Shown: positions 11,740-22,239 of the stretch, in pieces
Layout of the letters: the number at the start of each line of letters is the position of its first letter
Numbering within the stretch: the first letter of the stretch is position 1
Notes under the pieces: model-generated
Databases searched by the model: none
The model's input: the letters and a program-made list of their open reading frames with translations, nothing else
Told to the model about the DNA's origin: nothing
Position numbers and translations under genes: made by a program
Assembly (NCBI GenBank): GCA_033065855.1
Contig: JAVXUO010002766.1
Location: 164,649-228,648 of the forward strand
Direction of reading: 5' to 3'
Length of the DNA: 64,000 nucleotides
From: Escallonia rubra
Taxonomy: Eukaryota; Streptophyta; Magnoliopsida; Escalloniales; Escalloniaceae

Positions 11740-12440
11740 CAGATGTACTCCTTTGGTCATAGCCTCTACCGAGCAGACGAGTGCATTGGACCACACGCCT
11801 CCACTCTAGCCGAGTAGACGAGCTCCTTTGGTCTTAGCCTTTGCTGAGCAGACAAGGCATTGCACCACACGCCTCTATTCTAGCTGGGTAGACGAGCTCC
11901 TTTGGTCCTAGCCTCTGCCAAGAAGACGGGCGCATCGGACCACACGCCTCTACTCTAGACAAGTAGATGACTTCCTTTGGTCCTAGCCTCTGCCGAGTAG
12001 ACGAGTGTATTGGACCACACACCTCTACTTTAGCCGAGTAGACGAGCTCTTTTGGTCCTAGCCTCTACCGAGTAGACGAGCTCCTTTGGTCCTAGCCTCT
12101 GCCGAGTAGACGAGCGCATTGGACCACACGCCACTACTCTTTCCAAGTAGAGAGCTCTTTTGGATCTAGCTTCTGCCGAGCAGACGAGCACATTGGACCA
12201 CGTCAAGCAGGCAAGTCCAAGAAAGGCCTCTACTCAGCCAGGCCGAGTAGACGAGCCCAAGAAAAACCTCTACTCTGCCACACCGAGTAGACGAGCCCAA
12301 CAAGAGCCTCTACTCAGCCAAGTCGAGTAGACTAACCCAATAAAGGCCTCTGCTTGGCCAAGCTGAGTAGAAGAGCTCATAAAACGCTTTTGCTCGGCCA
12401 AACCGAGTAGAAGAGCTCATAAAACGCTTATGCTCTGCCA
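11740..12440 (+). repeat. degenerate ~60-bp tandem array before the 3' LTR
   Basis: Units contain GCCTCTGCCGAGTAGACGAG, CTCCTTTGGTCCTAGCCTCT and ATTGGACCACACGCC, repeated roughly ten times. They grade near 12220-12440 into shorter units (CCGAGTAGACGAGCCCAAG). Repeats at this position are common in Tat-type elements. Confidence 0.8.
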
Positions 12441-12560
12441 TTATAAGCAGAGAATCCTTTACCAAATGGGGTACCATCGTGTGAAAAATAACTCTGCCTA
12501 CAAATATAGTACAATGATGCTAAAATATTTATATTCCGTATTCTTCTTCAAAAAAGAACA

Positions 12561-12576
12561 TGGAATGGGGGGCAAA
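12561..12576 (+). other. polypurine tract of the gypsy element
   Basis: TGGAATGGGGGGCAAA directly precedes the 3' LTR start TGATATGGGT. It would prime plus-strand synthesis. Confidence 0.75.
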
Positions 12577-12997
12577 TGATATGGGTAAAAAATACCTCTT
12601 GTAAGATGGTGACACGTATCACCTTCTGGTGACATCAAAACTGCTACACAATTCATGGAGAAGTGGGAAGTGGTAATTATTCACCTTCCCACTATTTCAT
12701 TTACCCATTATGGCAATAACCTCCTACTAAATAACATTAATTGTCCACTAATAAGAGTCACCTCTCACTAATCTGATAACTCCCTCATCTAAGGGAAATA
12801 ACTAACCACTAAGGGAGAGCTCTATAAAAGGAAAATGCGGGAATGAAGAGGTAAGTGACTCAATTTGAGATTACACAAAATTGACTTTGTACATTTTCTG
12901 ACTTTAGCATCGGAGATTTCCCACTGAAAACACTTCCGGTGTCGTTTGTGCTGTGCATGTCTATTCACGAGACGAATTCCGGATATCATCCACAACA
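12577..12997 (+). repeat. 3' LTR of the gypsy element
   Basis: 421 bp, starting TGATATGGGT after the polypurine tract and ending CATCCACAACA, the same terminus as the 5' remnant. A TATA box (CTATAAAAGG near 12830) sits about 165 bp before the end. The complete LTR shows that the 5' copy has lost roughly its first 290 bp. Confidence 0.8.
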
Positions 12998-13270
12998 ATT
13001 AGTTACTCAAAAAATAAATAAATTGAATTTGTTAGACCTGTAAAAGGTTCTAAGAACTTCAAATTATCATTGAGTCTTGGAGTTTAACTAATTTTTACTC
13101 GCACAAAATTAAATAGCTAAATTAAGTGATTTTTCTCGTGCACTGATTATGTACAAAATATTTAGTTTTTTTTTCTTGCACTAAATAAAGTTTAGTAAAC
13201 TGAAACTTTTCAGGAACTTTGTCTCGAGATATTTTTCCCAGGAAAAATTAAAGACAAGTGTTGCTAAAAA
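12998..13270 (+). repeat. direct duplication, copy 1
   Basis: Starts immediately after the gypsy 3' LTR. It is similar throughout to 14030-14290: both have AAATAAATAAAT, GTTCTAAGAAC, GAGTCTTGGAGT, CTAATTTTTACTCGCAC and GAACTTT..GAAACTTTG-type blocks. No coding capacity. Confidence 0.75.
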
Positions 13271-14029
13271 GCCATACTTGTCATTTGGTTTATCAATTTG
13301 GTGACTTGGATGCAGAGAAATAGAGAAGTCAGGGTTCCATCTTTGCCAGAAGTTAGAGAGCAAGTAATCTTGACGGGTACGATTTTCTCTTACTTTTGTT
13401 CCATCAGACTTCTAATTTACCCCATCAGGTAGCAATTAAAGGGGTTCGTATCATAAGAATGCTGATGTTAGACTTCTATTTTCATAAGAAAAATTGGAAT
13501 GCTTTCAAGAATAATCTTCACTAAATAAATTGGTGGCGCTGTACTACAAATCTTCACAAGTTTTTCTGCTACTCGCTATATTCAACAACGATTAATTGTC
13601 TTACTGCACTTTCTTACTAGAAATCCTGCAACCAATATGTATGTTACTCTATAACTTCAGGGTAAGTAACAAGTTGCGGATTCATAAACTATTTTTACTT
13701 TGGATACCAAACACAAAAGTAGCAGGTCGGCTTGTACCTACTGGTGCCACTTACCGCCTCCGCTGCTGTTAGTAATAAAAGAAGTAAGCGTTTATATGAA
13801 AGAAATATTATATGACTCTAAGAGGAGAATATCCGATGTACTCTCTTAGAGACAGAAATGCAATAAAAAAAAAGGGGGAACTTTAGCACGCGAATATAAT
13901 GCATGCTTTTGACTTGAATTTGTTCAACTGTAAACAACACATAATCCTGTAATGCGTGACTCCATATGTCAGAATGATCCAAGCATGGCTACCCCAGATT
14001 ACGACTTCTCCACAGTTACTCTTACAAAC
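13271..14029. other. unassigned AT-rich DNA between the duplicated blocks
   Basis: No gene, LTR or inverted repeat recognised. It may be the interior of an old element whose ends are the duplicated blocks on either side. Confidence 0.4.
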
Positions 14030-14290
14030 TAGTCACCTTCTGACTCGGAAAATAAATAAATGGAGCATAAAGACTTGTAAAAAGTTCTAAGAACCTTAAA
14101 TTTTGATCGAGTCTTGGAGTCTTAACTAATTTTTACTCGCACCAAAATTAAATACCTAAATCAAGTGACTTTCGCAAATATGTAGTTGTCTTGTGTCGCA
14201 ATAAATGAAGTTTCGTAAACCAGAACTTTTTTGAAACTTTGTGACGAGATATCGTCCCTAGGATAAATTTAAATCCAAGCATCATCGCCA
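14030..14290 (+). repeat. direct duplication, copy 2
   Basis: Diverged partner of 12998-13270, about 1.03 kb downstream, in the same orientation. Substitutions and small indels are spread evenly, so the duplication is old. Confidence 0.75.
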
Positions 14291-15213
14291 TTTAAATTAA
14301 TATATCTACAAATTTTAATTTCAAAATTAATTAAATACTATAGTTCAGTAAAAAAAAAAATTGGAAAACTCGAGGGTGAGATTGAATATCCACGCCTTTT
14401 TTTACAAAATTCACACACTATTGCTGCTTACAATTCTTCTTCTAGCAATAAAGAGTGTGAATTTAGCTAAAACGTCAGTTCAGAAGTTCTATAAGCCTAC
14501 CCGTCTAAACAATAATTATAATTTCGCACGTGAGAGGTTGTTTCTTGGATTCGTCCGGTCATTAATAACGTGATTATTTTTAGATAATACTTGTAGATAG
14601 AAACAACGCTTGTGAGGATCGGAGTCCTATTAAAAATGACGTGTATGACTAGTTTCTTCGGGTTCGAATCATGTACTGTATATTAACTAAGAATTCTGAC
14701 TGTGGACATTGCTAGGATTAATGAACATGAAATTAAGATTTATATTTATCTGCAAAAACATTAAGAAATTCACCCACAACAACAAAGTTAAGTTAATACT
14801 ATTATTTCATCAAAACGATTTACTACATAGACCCCGAAGATATAGGAGATTCGGAAAAGTCGATAACATAATTTCCTTTTCTCTCAGCAATCTTTCCCAT
14901 TTTTCTTCCGACATTGGAAATCACAACCAAAGATTTTCATTCTCTCCTTCCTCACACACACACAGATGAAAAGCAAAAGATTCTCAAAATGTTGAAACTA
15001 AGAGATTACTTGAGCAAGGTTCAAAGCTTTTATTGCTATATATGGCCATTTCGTACACCTCAAGTCAACACTTACCTCCCTATATAAGTCCCAAATGGCT
15101 TTGTAATTTGTAAACATGCATGGTCTCTCGATCATTAGTTGAACGTATTCCTCTGTTTTCTGGTGGAGTCTATGATGAATTTGTGAGGCTTGGATCACTC
15201 GAATCCCAAGTTG
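14291..15213. other. upstream region of the phosphofructokinase gene
   Basis: AT-rich with no credible ORF on the plus strand. A pyrimidine-rich patch with CACACACACACAG near 14950-14965 could be 5' leader. I cannot place a TATA box or a transcription start with confidence. Confidence 0.35.
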
Positions 15214-18200
15214 ATGTTCTGCAACGGGTTTGTGGAGGCACGGTTGCCAAGTGACACGGCGCCGGTTGCTGAGTTTGAGCCCAAGATCGTCTACGGTGAT
15301 GATGGTTTCGTTCTCGAAGACGTTCCTCATCTTACTGACTACCTTCATGAACTTCCTGTACGATCTTATCTCTATGTACATTTGTGTGTGTGTTTGTCTT
15401 GGCCTTTGATTTTTGCTCTTGATGTTAAACTGTTGCGCTAGATTACGACAATGACCAGCGGGGTTACGACGAGGAAATTCCAAGCGGAACTTGATTTTAT
15501 TAAAGCCCGAGCACAACTGCACTTGTATACTACTCATATCTGACGATCGATTAAGTTGGATGTTTAAGTAGCTAATTATTGATTAGGCACATGGTCAGTG
15601 GAATCCGATTCTTATGGCTGCATTAATCCAATGAACTCTTCGTGGAAGTCAATAGTTGGATTCATGCCAGTCGTCTAGAGAATGAATGTTTTCTCTGGAG
15701 CTCATATCTAGTTCTCATGTCCTATGTTTGTTGCAGACCTATGCCAACCCTTTACAAGGCCATCCTGCGTATACTGGTGTTGGGTAAGTTGATTGTGTTT
15801 TCAGATTGACGCATTTTGTTTGAATGAAATCTATGCCAAATGTCAACAAAAATGGTTAATTGTTAACAGGCAGTACTTTGTCCACGACGATGACGCTGTT
15901 GCCGAGAAGGTTAGATCCTTTCATCCTCTTCCTCTTTGCTTTCTCAAACTTACATATCAGGAAAACTGGAAAAGGCAACTTTATATATGTGAGTGGTTTC
16001 ACTCTTTATAACTAGCTAGTACAGTGAAATTAATTCGCAAGAGGCGTTTATATACGACCAAGCCAGGCTGGGTTCAAATCTTTAACAATTACTCATAGAA
16101 TAGAACTGATAGATTGATAGATGACCACTATTTGTCACTACTGTAGCTTCATCCTGTCTTTGTAGGTCATAGTTCACAGTGGCAGTCCAAGGGGGACACA
16201 TTTTCGACGTGCTGGAGCCCGTCAAAGGGTAAGGTCTTCATGTCGTCCATGCGTGCTATTACGAAGAGGAGGCATCCATGGTTGAGGTTTACACATGCTG
16301 TTGTTTTTGTTTGCTTCATCAGGTGTACTTTGAATCTGAAGAGGTTAAGGCGTGCATCGTAACATGTGGGAGCTTATGTCCTGGTATCAACACAGTGATT
16401 AGAGAAATAGTATGCGGCTTATACAACATGTATGGCGTAAAGAGAGTCTGGGGAATATATGTAAGTCAATCCTTCATTACCCGTTAATCAAAACGTCGCA
16501 AGCATATTTTGATTGACCGTAAAGTATAGGGGAGGGGAAGATTGGATGGGAGGACAGCGGGAACTTATTCTTGGCGGTAAAAATATATATATATATTTAA
16601 CTCACCAATAATATCGACTCAAAGAGCAAAGCTACTTTAATGTTTCTCTCTGTCCAATATATGTTTTTCCTTTTCGGAGTGAGTGATCTTGTAGCATATA
16701 TTCCCTTGATCCTACATAATCTGATCAATTTTTATTTGCATGCAGATTAAAGATTTAAGTGATATATTGTGTGTTTCTCATTCTACCATTTAGAAAGAGC
16801 AATGGAAGAAACTGAGTTAGAAGAGAGAAACTGTGTTAGTGAAGTGTTAAATATAGAGAGAGAAATGAATAAAAAAATATAAGAAAGTGGGCGGGAAAAG
16901 AGAAACTGTATTGATGGAGATTTAAATGTGGAGAGAGAAATAGAAAAAAAATGTAAAAGGGGTAAATATATAAAAATACCTACAAAACCTTTTCTTAATT
17001 TAGAAATGGGCATTTTTTGTGAGATTGCCTAAAAAGAGAAGTTGATCAAATTATGTGTGACGAAATGAGTATTTGATTGGTACTTGACTGCAAGTTCTTA
17101 ATAGTTTCGTCTTACATAGACATGTGATGTCAATTAATAGTCGGCGTGGAGGTACCATAAGATATGTCGTCCGAGTCAAATGTCAAGTATGCTGATGTGG
17201 AACAGAACAAGGATGGAGTAAGGACAGAGACAAAGGGCTTCCCAGACAAAACATGAGGAGTGGCTGTAGTGTTGCAAGGGTAAAGGCGCGGGGTGAATAC
17301 ACGACAGCAATCACAGTCCAACTGCCAAGCGGACTAGGCATGATGCCTTCCGGAGACCTGCTCCCATCTCCGAGTGACCCGGGCGTCATAGTTTCTAGGG
17401 GTGTCGATGAAAGGCCCCTAGTACCGGAGCACGTAGACTAGTCACGCAGACACCTTGGCGCAAATAATATCTTGGAGAGCAAGCCTATCCCACAAGTGAG
17501 TCCTCGTGGCGAAGCACACAGAGCGAGCCAAGGTAGTGTCTTAGAGGAATCGCTTACCCGATGGGCCGAAGTAGTGTCCAGAAGGAGTCACTTGCCCAAC
17601 ATGCTGAGGTAGTGTTCAGGAGGAGTCGCCAAACCGCCTGGCCTAGGTAGTGTGCTGAAGGAGTCACCTACCTGGCAGAAGAGGGTGTCTTTTTGCCGGA
17701 GCACTTCGAGCTCCCTCGTGGAGAGAGTGTCTTAGAGAGCGAGCTTATCCCACAGGTGAGTTCTTGTCCCGAAGCACACAAAGTGCGCCAAGGTAGTGTT
17801 GTAGAGGAGTCGATCGCCTACCTAACGGGCCGAGGTAGTGTCCCGGAAGAATTACCTACCTGGCAGGAGGTCAGTTCTCATGCCGGAGCACATGGAGCTC
17901 CCTGGCGGAGATAGTGTCCTGGAAGAGACGCCTATCCCTGCGAGATGTTGCACACTCCGGGGAGTTGGTCGAAGCATGTTCCATGACCAAGGCAAGGTGC
18001 GCATAGTGTGGTGAAAGGATGGACCAACGTAGGGGCACATGGTGTGACATGATGCCAGTGGGCATGACTGTATAAGCAGCGCGGCGCATGGGCGTGGTGA
18101 ATGTGTGCGGTGACGGGGGCATGCTCAATGGTGATAACGTGGGGGCACTATGAAGGAGTGCGTGCAAGGCTGTCTAGAGGGCGCGACTGTATAAGCAGCG

Positions 18201-21200
18201 CAGAGCATGGATGTGGCAAATGTGTGCGGTACCGGGGGTACGCTCAATAATGATAGCACAGGGACATTCTAGAGGAGTGTCATGCAGGGCACGTGACACG
18301 ACAAAGGCGCATGGGCATAGCGACAAGTGTCACAGAGACGGGCGTCGTGCTGGGGGCATGTGACGCAGAGACGGAAGTTATGTTGCGGGTAGGTGATGCA
18401 GAGATGATGCTCAGGAGCGGTGACGGATATCGCAGAGGCATGCATCGTGTCGTGGGCACATGACACGGAGACAGCGCTCTGGTGCGGCGACAGATGTCGC
18501 GGAAGGGCCGCCGTGCCGGGGGCATGTGATACACAGACGGTGATCGGGCGCGACAACGGATGTCACAGAGATGGCGTTACCATAGAGATCATTTGGGAAA
18601 TACCGAGGCCATTTCTTGAGGGAAGGCCGAGGCCGACCCCAAGGACAAGGCTGACGCCGTGTCAAGTTTGTTTCCTAGCTGAGAAGAAAAGTAGAAAGAA
18701 AGAGACGAAAATGCACGTGACTTGAGCATGCGTTTCGCTTTGACTAATCTAAGGGCGTTAAAAATTGACCGTTAAAAATGTTGAGGTGTCGTGGGAGCGG
18801 AACCCAACAGCGCTCCAAACATGCGTAGCAAGGATGAGATAGCAACATGTTGTAAGCCTTTTCAGTTTTCTGAATTTGGTTCACATCTTTATGTCATTAG
18901 GGTTAATTATTTAGTTAGTGCAACTCGGACATGTTGAATTAAGTTTGTACCCAATCCAAAAAAATTCATGTGCTTAAAACCCAACAATCATTAACCCAAG
19001 AAAAAAATTCAATTAATTGGGTTTGGTTGAGTGGGTATATTAGAATGTCAATGGATTGATTAAAATAAAGAAAAGTTTGTTTTATCTAAACAAAAAATGT
19101 TAGTGATGGTGGTGGGCAATGGCTGGTGGCATCGGTAGTGGCGATGGCTGCCGGCGTTGAAGGTGGCGGCTGCCGATAGTGGCAACTTCCGGTAATGCCA
19201 TGGCTGCTAGTGGTGGTGGCGGCGGCTGGGGTGGTGCCAATGATGGCCAGAGGTTGTGGCTTCTAGCCTATGCGGCAGCTGCCTACGTTGCTACGACAAT
19301 GGTGTGTTAGAGACAAAGGGTCACTCGCAATGGCATCAAACTAATCACTTTGTTGGACATGTAGGGAGGATACAAAGGCTTCCATTCCCGGAACACAACC
19401 TCTTTAACGCCCAAGGCTGTGAATGATATCCATAAACGTGGTGGAACACTACTTGAGACATCAAGAGGCGGTCATGATGCCAGAAGGATCGTTGACAGCA
19501 TTCAGGACCGGGGAATCAACCAGGTTCATATACAATATACTTATTTATGAGGAAGGATTCGTCATACTCCTTTCAACTGAGAAGCCTATATTGTCGTCTA
19601 GTAACTTGCATTGCCTGCTATGTACTAGGTTTATATAATTGGAGGAGATGAAACTCATAAGGGGGCATCCGAAATCTTTCAGGTACTTTTGCTACAACAC
19701 AAAGCTGCAAATGGATTACTTTGGTCTTTAGTTTCCCATGGACTCAACTGTGTCATATGATTTTCTTTTCAGTATTGCGGATCATACAAAGTAAATGGTC
19801 ATAGTAAATATTATCAAATGCTTTGACAACATTCTTATTGGCTGTGTTGCAGGAAATTAGAAGGCGTGGTCTCAAAGTTTCAGTTGCTGGAATCCCCAGG
19901 AGTATCGATAATGACATTCCGGTACTCCTCGCAGGGGCTGAATATTGCTAATAATTTTGCTATATACCCTGACCAAAACGCAAAAAGGAACTTAACCGGG
20001 TTTCTACCCTCCAATTTCATCTCTTCTTCCTTGCAGGTTATTGACAGATCCTTTGGCTTTGATACCGCTGTTGAGGAAGCTCAGCGCGCCATAAATTCAG
20101 CCCATGCTGAAGCTGAGAGTGCTGCGAATGGTATTGGTGTGGTGAAGTTAATGGGTCGCCACAGTGGTAATTAAGCTTCACAATAGCTATTATTTAGTTT
20201 GCCTTCTGTTTATGACTTAATTTACAACCATTAATCAGAGGTAGGTGGAACTGAAAACCTATATCCCCTTCAATCAAGTCTGAGTTCTTCCAATCCTTAG
20301 CAAGATTTCTTTATAGTAATTGAACTTAGACGACCAGTTCGGTTCTGTTATTCACGTCTTTAATTTGCAGGGTTTATTGCGATGTATGCTTCTCTTGCCA
20401 GCCGAGATGTGGACTGCTGCTTGATTCCAGAGTCACCCTTTTACCTTGAAGGACCTGGTGGACTTTTTGAATATATAGGGAAACGGCTCAGAGAGAATGG
20501 GCACATGGTTATTGTCATAGCTGAAGGAGCAGGGCGGGAGCTCCACTGTAAGGATGCGCAATTCAACAACAGGCAGGTTGATTCTAGGATTTCCGAAGAT
20601 GTTGGGTTTTGGATGTCTGCTAAGATCAAGGTATACTTTAGGATTGAAATTCTTATTTGTATGCACATTCTGATGCATCCAGGTTTAAGTTTTCGCCCGC
20701 CAAAACGTGAACCTATTCTCATAAACATCTAATCCTATATAATCTAAATTTTTTGTAAAAAAAAATCCGCAGATTACCTTGTGAGGAGTTGTGTGACTTT
20801 TGTTTACTTGTTTCAAAAGACATTCAATCAAAGGGTGTAGACGCAGTTCCTTCCTTGTATGACACTAATCATTTCACTTACTAGAAAATTGTACAGAACA
20901 TTAACCTGGTATAAGTTTTCAGGATCATTTCAATAGACAGAATAAGATGGGGATCAGCCTCAAATACATAGGTTTGTTCTGTGCATTTACTCTGATGTTT
21001 GGCAAGGAAACAAGGAAGTGGTTCGCCTAATCAATTATTTCTCACTTTCCTTCGGCAGATCCTACATACATGATCGGAGCTATCCCGTGTAATGCTGCTG
21101 ACCGTGTCTACTGCACACTTCTCGCTCACAGTGTCGTTCATGGAGCAATGGCTGGATACACAGGCTTCGCTGTTGGGCCTGTCAATGGCCGACATGCTTA

Positions 21201-21930
21201 CATACCCTTGAATGTGAGTCGTTTAATTTGATAACAAATCTGTAGTTATGCTGATGCAATCATAAAACCAAGCATACTGCAGCAGTCCCTCTTCATATGT
21301 GTGTGCATGGCAATTACAGTGACGGTGAAAAGGCGGGTCAGGGTGAGAAAAATTGCCCATATTGCCATTCCCAAAATTCTCAAACCATCTTTCAGCAATT
21401 GTTAATACATTTATGTGCCAATTCTTTGTTGTTTGTTTCTTTGGCAAAGTCATTTTTCAGTTCAAAATGCATGGGAGTTGCAGATATTTCACATGTTCTG
21501 TCATTTTTTTGCCTTCGTCATTATTATCTTTGATGTATTGATGAACTTGCTGATGATTTATCAATTTAAGCAAGGTAGATACTATAATTCAATACATTTT
21601 AACCTTCCTATGATCACATGGAACTTAACATTCGACATAAGTCTCTCTTACTCTCTCCCCCTCTCCCTCTCAGCACGCAGCATTAGCTATGGCCTGATGG
21701 GGTGGTGCAAATTGTGTGCCTACATCTAAACATTCTTGGCACTTGATATCACGGGCTACTTACCACTTTTGATTGTGCAGCGAATCCTTGAGAAACAGAA
21801 CAAAGTTGTGATAACAGATAGGATGTGGGCTAGACTCTTATCTTCAACCAATCAGCCAAGCTTCTTGTGGCCAGAAGATGTCGTCGGAGACAAAGGAAAT
21901 GAAAAGACCACCAAATCGATTGTTGGATGA
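15214..21930 (+). CDS. PFK: plant 6-phosphofructokinase, 13 exons
   Basis: Phosphorylates fructose 6-phosphate to the 1,6-bisphosphate in glycolysis; no transit peptide is obvious, so probably cytosolic. Exons: 15214-15357, 15737-15783, 15870-15909, 16166-16228, 16323-16460, 19365-19523, 19629-19682, 19853-19921, 20037-20166, 20371-20630, 20923-20971, 21059-21213, 21781-21930. All introns are GT-AG and the frame holds for 485 residues, a usual length. Landmarks: VLEDVPHL near the N-terminus, TCGSLCPG (112-119), GGDE (202-205), IPRSIDND (229-236), MGR (277-279), IPES (300-303), and a C-terminal [10 protein letters not shown]. Family members usually have CGGLCPG, GGDG and PKTIDND, so three key loops differ. 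An in-frame TGA at 15184 precedes TTG at 15190, which sits where MDHSNPK would be expected; the first ATG is 15214. Expression is untested and a decaying copy is possible. Confidence 0.88.
16640..17072. mobile_element. Stowaway-like MITE in PFK intron 5
   Basis: The left end GTTTCTCTCTGTCCAATATA and the right end (complement AATACTCATTTCGTCACACA) resemble the CTCCCTCCGTCCC ends of plant mariner/Stowaway MITEs. Inside is a short duplication of a GAGAAACTGT..TGGAGATTTAAAT unit at about 16820-16960. There is no coding capacity. Confidence 0.45.
17128..18830 (-). mobile_element. family B LTR copy 3, inverted, promoter deleted
   Basis: Read on the minus strand it follows family B copies 1 and 2: the GGTCAATTTTTAACG entry near 18770, GC-rich segment, CTCCTCC..GACACTA repeats, the GGGAGCAGGTCTCCGGAAGG block, then TATTCACCCCGC and the terminal TCCGAGTCAAATG (complement) block. 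The ~395 bp that in copy 1 span 2253-2647, including the TATA box, are missing at a clean junction near 17320. It lies in PFK intron 5, antisense to the gene. Confidence 0.75.
18831..19364. other. rest of PFK intron 5 with a GGTGGC-rich patch
   Basis: 19085-19300 is rich in GGTGGC, GGCTGCCGGCG and related triplets, like patches at 10640-10830 and 24960-25300 that lie inside inverted-repeat elements. I cannot define terminal repeats here. The last bases form the 3' splice site of exon 6 (GTAG at 19361-19364). Confidence 0.35.
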
Positions 21931-22239
21931 TGGCTTTCCAGACGATAAGTTTGTCACCGAACAGATAGCCGAGTGATGAGACGTGAGAGTCTTCTTCTCT
22001 ACTGCTATTTCTTCGTCAGAGTTTTGTCACTTCAGCAGATCAGGTCATTTAATTTATTCTGTCTAGCCGAGTGATGAGACCGACATCGAAGTCGCTTTTG
22101 ATCAACTGATGTTTTGGGAAAACGCTTCACCTACACAGATTATTATTCTAGTTTCTTCTCGTAGTCATAACATTCCAATATAGCACCCTTGTGTAGAACC
22201 ATATGAACGCAAGTAGCATTGTGTATGGGTCATTACTAG
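21931..22239 (+). other. PFK 3' region
   Basis: Probable 3' UTR and downstream DNA. TAGCCGAGTGATGAGAC occurs twice (about 21967 and 22065). No canonical AATAAA is seen. Confidence 0.35.

Larger units (their letters stand above)
2850..12997 (+). mobile_element. decayed Ty3/gypsy retrotransposon, Tat-like
   Basis: Plus-strand coding remnants occur in the order gag, aspartic protease, reverse transcriptase, RNase H, a second RNase H, integrase, which is the Ty3/gypsy order. The extra RNase H and the long region between integrase and the 3' LTR, with an antisense ORF and tandem repeats, are features known from the Tat lineage (Ogre/Retand group). The polypurine tract and 3' LTR are clear. The 5' LTR is reduced to its last 145 bp. 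Frameshifts and in-frame stops run through every domain, so the copy cannot be autonomous. Confidence 0.85.

Noticed and set aside
14998-15537. 179-codon minus-strand ORF
   Set aside because: Mirror of PFK exon 1 and its intron; the plus strand has conserved PFK residues and splice sites.
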